A stretch of DNA of 7,876 bases from Bacteroidales bacterium (GTDB lineage Bacteria; Bacteroidota; Bacteroidia; Bacteroidales; UBA3663): positions 1 to 7,876 of the forward strand of contig SFEH01000096.1 in the NCBI GenBank assembly GCA_004557315.1. The letters are read 5' to 3'. Numbering within the stretch: position 1 is the first letter of the stretch; each line of letters opens with the position of its first letter. The translations under genes and the position numbers were made by a program. The notes under the pieces were generated by a model that saw only the letters and a list, made by a program, of their open reading frames with translations, searched no databases and was not told the DNA's origin. Positions 5,762-7,876 of the stretch are shown here, one piece after another.

Positions 5762-7417
5762 ATGATAAAAAGTCTTAACCGATATTTTGAGAATAGTTTG
5801 AAGAGCTATTGGTCAAAGAAATGTTTTTCAGATTATAAGGCAGATTCTTATACATTCGAGGATGTTGCAAACATAATAACAAAGCATCATCTCTCATGGG
5901 AAAAAGCAGGTTTTGAGAAAGGCTTCAGAGTCGCTATCTGCGGACGCAATTGTTCGCAATGGTCGTCAATGCTCATTTCTGCTTTCACCTATGGCGCTGT
6001 TGCGGTGCCTCTGCTCAATGAGTTTACAGCAGAGCAGATACATCGCCTTGTCAACCATTCTGAGTCGCGGCTTCTTTTCATATCAGAGAATATCTGGAAG
6101 AAGCTCGACATATCACAGATGCCTGGAGTGGAAGTGGTGATGCTCGACACCAAGGAGCAGACGATAGCCTATTGCCGTCATGAAGATGTGCGCAAGGTTT
6201 TCGAATCGAAAGATCAGTTACTGGCTGAGGCATATCCTAATGGACTGACACCTGCCGACATCAAGTTCCATGAGCATGACCCTGAAGATTTGCTCATGAT
6301 CAACTATACAAGTGGAACGACAAGTGCGCCTAAAGGTGTGATGATTCCAGAACGTGCCTTGTGGAGCAACATGAAGTTTGCTGAGGAGGTTCTGCCTAAT
6401 CTGAAGAGCAGTGACAGCGTAGTGTCGCTGTTGCCTACGGCTCATGTCTATGGCATGTCGTTTGAGGTGCTCTATGAATTTTGTGTCGGTATCGACATCA
6501 CCTTCATCACTCGTTCGCTCAGCCCTGGCATTATCCTTCAGGCTCTTGCCGAAGTCAAGCCAATCATCGTTGTCATTGTGCCAATGATTATCGAAAAGGT
6601 GGTCCGCAAGGCAGTTTTCCCCAAATGGAACAAGCCGGTGGTTCAGGCCCTTCTCAAGGTTCCTGGTATCAGTTCTATTGTCAAGTCTGTATTCCGCAAG
6701 GCACTTGTCAAGGCCTTCGGTGGCAAGCTGTATGAGGTCATCATAGGTGGTGCCGCATTAAGCCCAGAGATCGACGATTTCCTTCACAGCATCAATTTCC
6801 CATACACCGTTGGCTACGGAATGACCGAGTGTGCTCCAATTATTTGCTACAGCGATAAGAAGACCTTCGTGCCGCATTCTTGTGGCAGACAGGTTCCTCG
6901 CATGGAGGTTCGTATCAATAGTTCTGATCCATACAATAAACCTGGCGAGATAGTCGCAAAGGGAACGAATGTCATGCTTGGATACTATAAGAATCACGAG
7001 GATACAGCAGCTGCGATAGATGGCGATGGCTGGTTGCATACAGGCGATATGGGTGTCATTGACCAGAAGGGCAATGTTTTCATTAAGGGTCGATTTAAGA
7101 CTATGCTCCTGAGCAGCACAGGACAGAACATATATCCTGAGGAGATTGAGAATGAGATTGCAAAGCTAAAATATGTAACTGAGACTATTGTCGTACAGCG
7201 TGATGTCAAAATCGTCTCTCTCATTTTCCCGGACCGAGATGCCGCTGCTGCCGATGGCCTTACCGACGACGAGCAGATTCTGAAGTATTATGAAAGCAAC
7301 AAGAAAACGCTCAATTCGCGGCTTGCTTCCTATGCTCATGTCTCGAAGTTCGAGCTGATGAAGGAAGAGTTTGAGAAGACTCCAAAGAAGAGCATCAAGC
7401 GATTCCTCTACTCTTGA
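5762..7417 (+). CDS. AMP-forming long-chain acyl-CoA synthetase-like ligase
   Basis: This 551-residue member of the ANL adenylating family probably activates a fatty acid to acyl-AMP and then acyl-CoA; the true substrate cannot be read from sequence. Motifs in order are the ATP-binding P-loop YTSGTTSAPKGVM (182-194), PTAHVYG (225-231) with the conserved His228, GGAALSPEID (329-338), GYGMTE (351-356), GTNVMLGYY (401-409), GWLHTGDMG (423-431) with the ribose-binding Asp429, hinge KGRFKTM (442-448), GQNIYPEEIENE (454-465) and the C-terminal TPKKSIKR (540-547) holding the catalytic Lys candidates. Both N- and C-terminal subdomains are complete, so the enzyme should be active. There is no signal peptide; a hydrophobic stretch at 267-277 (PIIVVIVPMII) is probably a buried strand rather than a membrane anchor. 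The first ATG, just downstream of a good promoter, is chosen as the start. The gene stands alone between its promoter and terminator. An acyl-ACP synthetase or a ligase for another carboxylic acid remains possible. Confidence 0.88.
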   Translation: MIKSLNRYFENSLKSYWSKKCFSDYKADSYTFEDVANIITKHHLSWEKAGFEKGFRVAICGRNCSQWSSMLISAFTYGAVAVPLLNEFTAEQIHRLVNHSESRLLFISENIWKKLDISQMPGVEVVMLDTKEQTIAYCRHEDVRKVFESKDQLLAEAYPNGLTPADIKFHEHDPEDLLMINYTSGTTSAPKGVMIPERALWSNMKFAEEVLPNLKSSDSVVSLLPTAHVYGMSFEVLYEFCVGIDITFITRSLSPGIILQALAEVKPIIVVIVPMIIEKVVRKAVFPKWNKPVVQALLKVPGISSIVKSVFRKALVKAFGGKLYEVIIGGAALSPEIDDFLHSINFPYTVGYGMTECAPIICYSDKKTFVPHSCGRQVPRMEVRINSSDPYNKPGEIVAKGTNVMLGYYKNHEDTAAAIDGDGWLHTGDMGVIDQKGNVFIKGRFKTMLLSSTGQNIYPEEIENEIAKLKYVTETIVVQRDVKIVSLIFPDRDAAAADGLTDDEQILKYYESNKKTLNSRLASYAHVSKFELMKEEFEKTPKKSIKRFLYS

Positions 7418-7438
7418 AGATTTTATTATTGTAATAAC

Positions 7439-7478
7439 AATCCCTGGCACCAGTCTTCATGCTGTCAGGGATTTTTTT
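7439..7478 (+). terminator. Rho-independent terminator after the acyl-CoA ligase gene
   Basis: AATCCCTGGCA (7439-7449) pairs with TGTCAGGGATT (7463-7473), with one G-U pair, giving an 11-pair stem and a 13-base loop. The T-run at 7472-7478 follows at once. It begins 21 bases after the stop codon at 7417. On the minus strand only a weak T-rich stretch follows, so it is mainly a plus-strand terminator. Confidence 0.88.
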
Positions 7479-7519
7479 ATATGTAAAATCTTGCAGAACA
7501 TATTGATCTGTCTCCTTCT

Positions 7520-7876
7520 TTAGAAAAACTTATATTTCAACCCTATGCCCAATGCTATGATATCGTAGAACTCCAGATACCTGTTGGGGACGTAGGAGAT
7601 GATTGCCAGATCGTAGGATGAGACCTCGTAATAGAACGACAGACGGTCGGTCAGCATCTTGTTGTCTTTGAGATAGAGATTGAACTGTCCGCCAAGGCCT
7701 AACTGAATTCTCACCTTCGACGAGAACCTGTAATAGTCGCCAGGATAGCGCTCGGTTTCGGTGTACCAGAACTCATCGTTGAAAACAGTATTTAGTGCGA
7801 GTGAGAAGTTGGCTGGATTCCACGAAACATGCTCGTTGAACTTTATCTCCCATGGGCAAAGATTCTCACGTATGGT
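7520..7876 (-). CDS. Probable outer-membrane beta-barrel protein, C-terminal part (start beyond right edge)
   Basis: The frame is open on the minus strand from the window edge (TIRENLCPWEIKFNEHVSW...) to the TAA at 7520-7522, giving 118 residues. The GTG at 7712-7714 is internal; there is no reason to start there. The visible part alternates polar and hydrophobic/aromatic residues in segments of about ten (for example FSLALNTVF, VRIQLGLGGQFNLYL, LTDRLSFYYEVSS, ALGIGLKYKFF), with turns rich in Asp, Asn, Gly and Pro. It ends in Phe-Phe after a final amphipathic strand. These are typical traits of outer-membrane beta-barrels folded by the Bam complex. I do not recognise the family, and the function cannot be given; the signal peptide and N-terminal region lie outside. 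It converges on the acyl-CoA ligase gene with a 102-base gap. Confidence 0.65.
   Translation of the reverse strand, partial: TIRENLCPWEIKFNEHVSWNPANFSLALNTVFNDEFWYTETERYPGDYYRFSSKVRIQLGLGGQFNLYLKDNKMLTDRLSFYYEVSSYDLAIISYVPNRYLEFYDIIALGIGLKYKFF

Noticed and set aside
7712..7714. GTG as the start of a 64-residue protein
   Set aside because: The frame stays open to the window edge with the same beta-strand pattern, so the codon is internal to a larger gene.
1..7876. Mobile element, CRISPR array, tRNA or rRNA, defence or toxin-antitoxin locus
   Set aside because: No transposase or integrase, no spaced direct repeats, no cloverleaf-like segment and no small paired genes were seen. The genes are housekeeping and the intergenic gaps are short, the longest being 246 bases.

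Overview
The window is a stretch of ordinary chromosomal DNA from a member of the Bacteroidota, most likely a Bacteroidales species of the Prevotella/Bacteroides type. Three things support this. Two intergenic regions carry good matches to the Bacteroidota sigma-factor promoter (TTTG, about 20 bases, TAnnTTTG). None of the starts seen here depends on a Shine-Dalgarno sequence, and the leaders are very AT-rich. The protein sequences are also of Bacteroidota type: a divergent trigger factor, a long-insert exported cyclophilin, and an AMP-forming acyl-CoA ligase with the GQNIYPEEIE motif. The genus is an inference and is not proven by the sequence.

Layout: (1) 1-2156, plus strand: guaB (IMP dehydrogenase, 5' end cut by the window edge), overlapping by 4 bases an exported cyclophilin-type prolyl isomerase. 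The two form an evident transcription and translation unit. (2) 2157-2262: promoter region for tig. (3) 2263-3612, plus strand: trigger factor. (4) 3613-3730: convergent terminator region with two strong hairpins, serving tig from one side and aspS from the other. (5) 3731-5515, minus strand: aspS (aspartyl-tRNA synthetase). (6) 5516-5761: AT-rich divergent promoter region for aspS and the ligase gene, with a hairpin in the aspS leader. (7) 5762-7417, plus strand: long-chain acyl-CoA synthetase-like ligase, followed by a rho-independent terminator. (8) 7520-7876, minus strand: C-terminal part of a protein that looks like an outer-membrane beta-barrel; its start lies beyond the right edge.

The genes share a growth and biosynthesis theme rather than one pathway: GMP synthesis (guaB), folding of nascent and exported proteins (tig and the cyclophilin), translation (aspS), and fatty acid activation. 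I found no mobile element, CRISPR array, rRNA, tRNA, toxin-antitoxin or defence locus, and nothing that amounts to an undescribed system. The points worth a second look are the non-canonical prolyl-isomerase domain of the trigger factor, the helical insert in the cyclophilin, the leader and terminator structures, and an AspRS sequence that predicts strict tRNA-Asp specificity.
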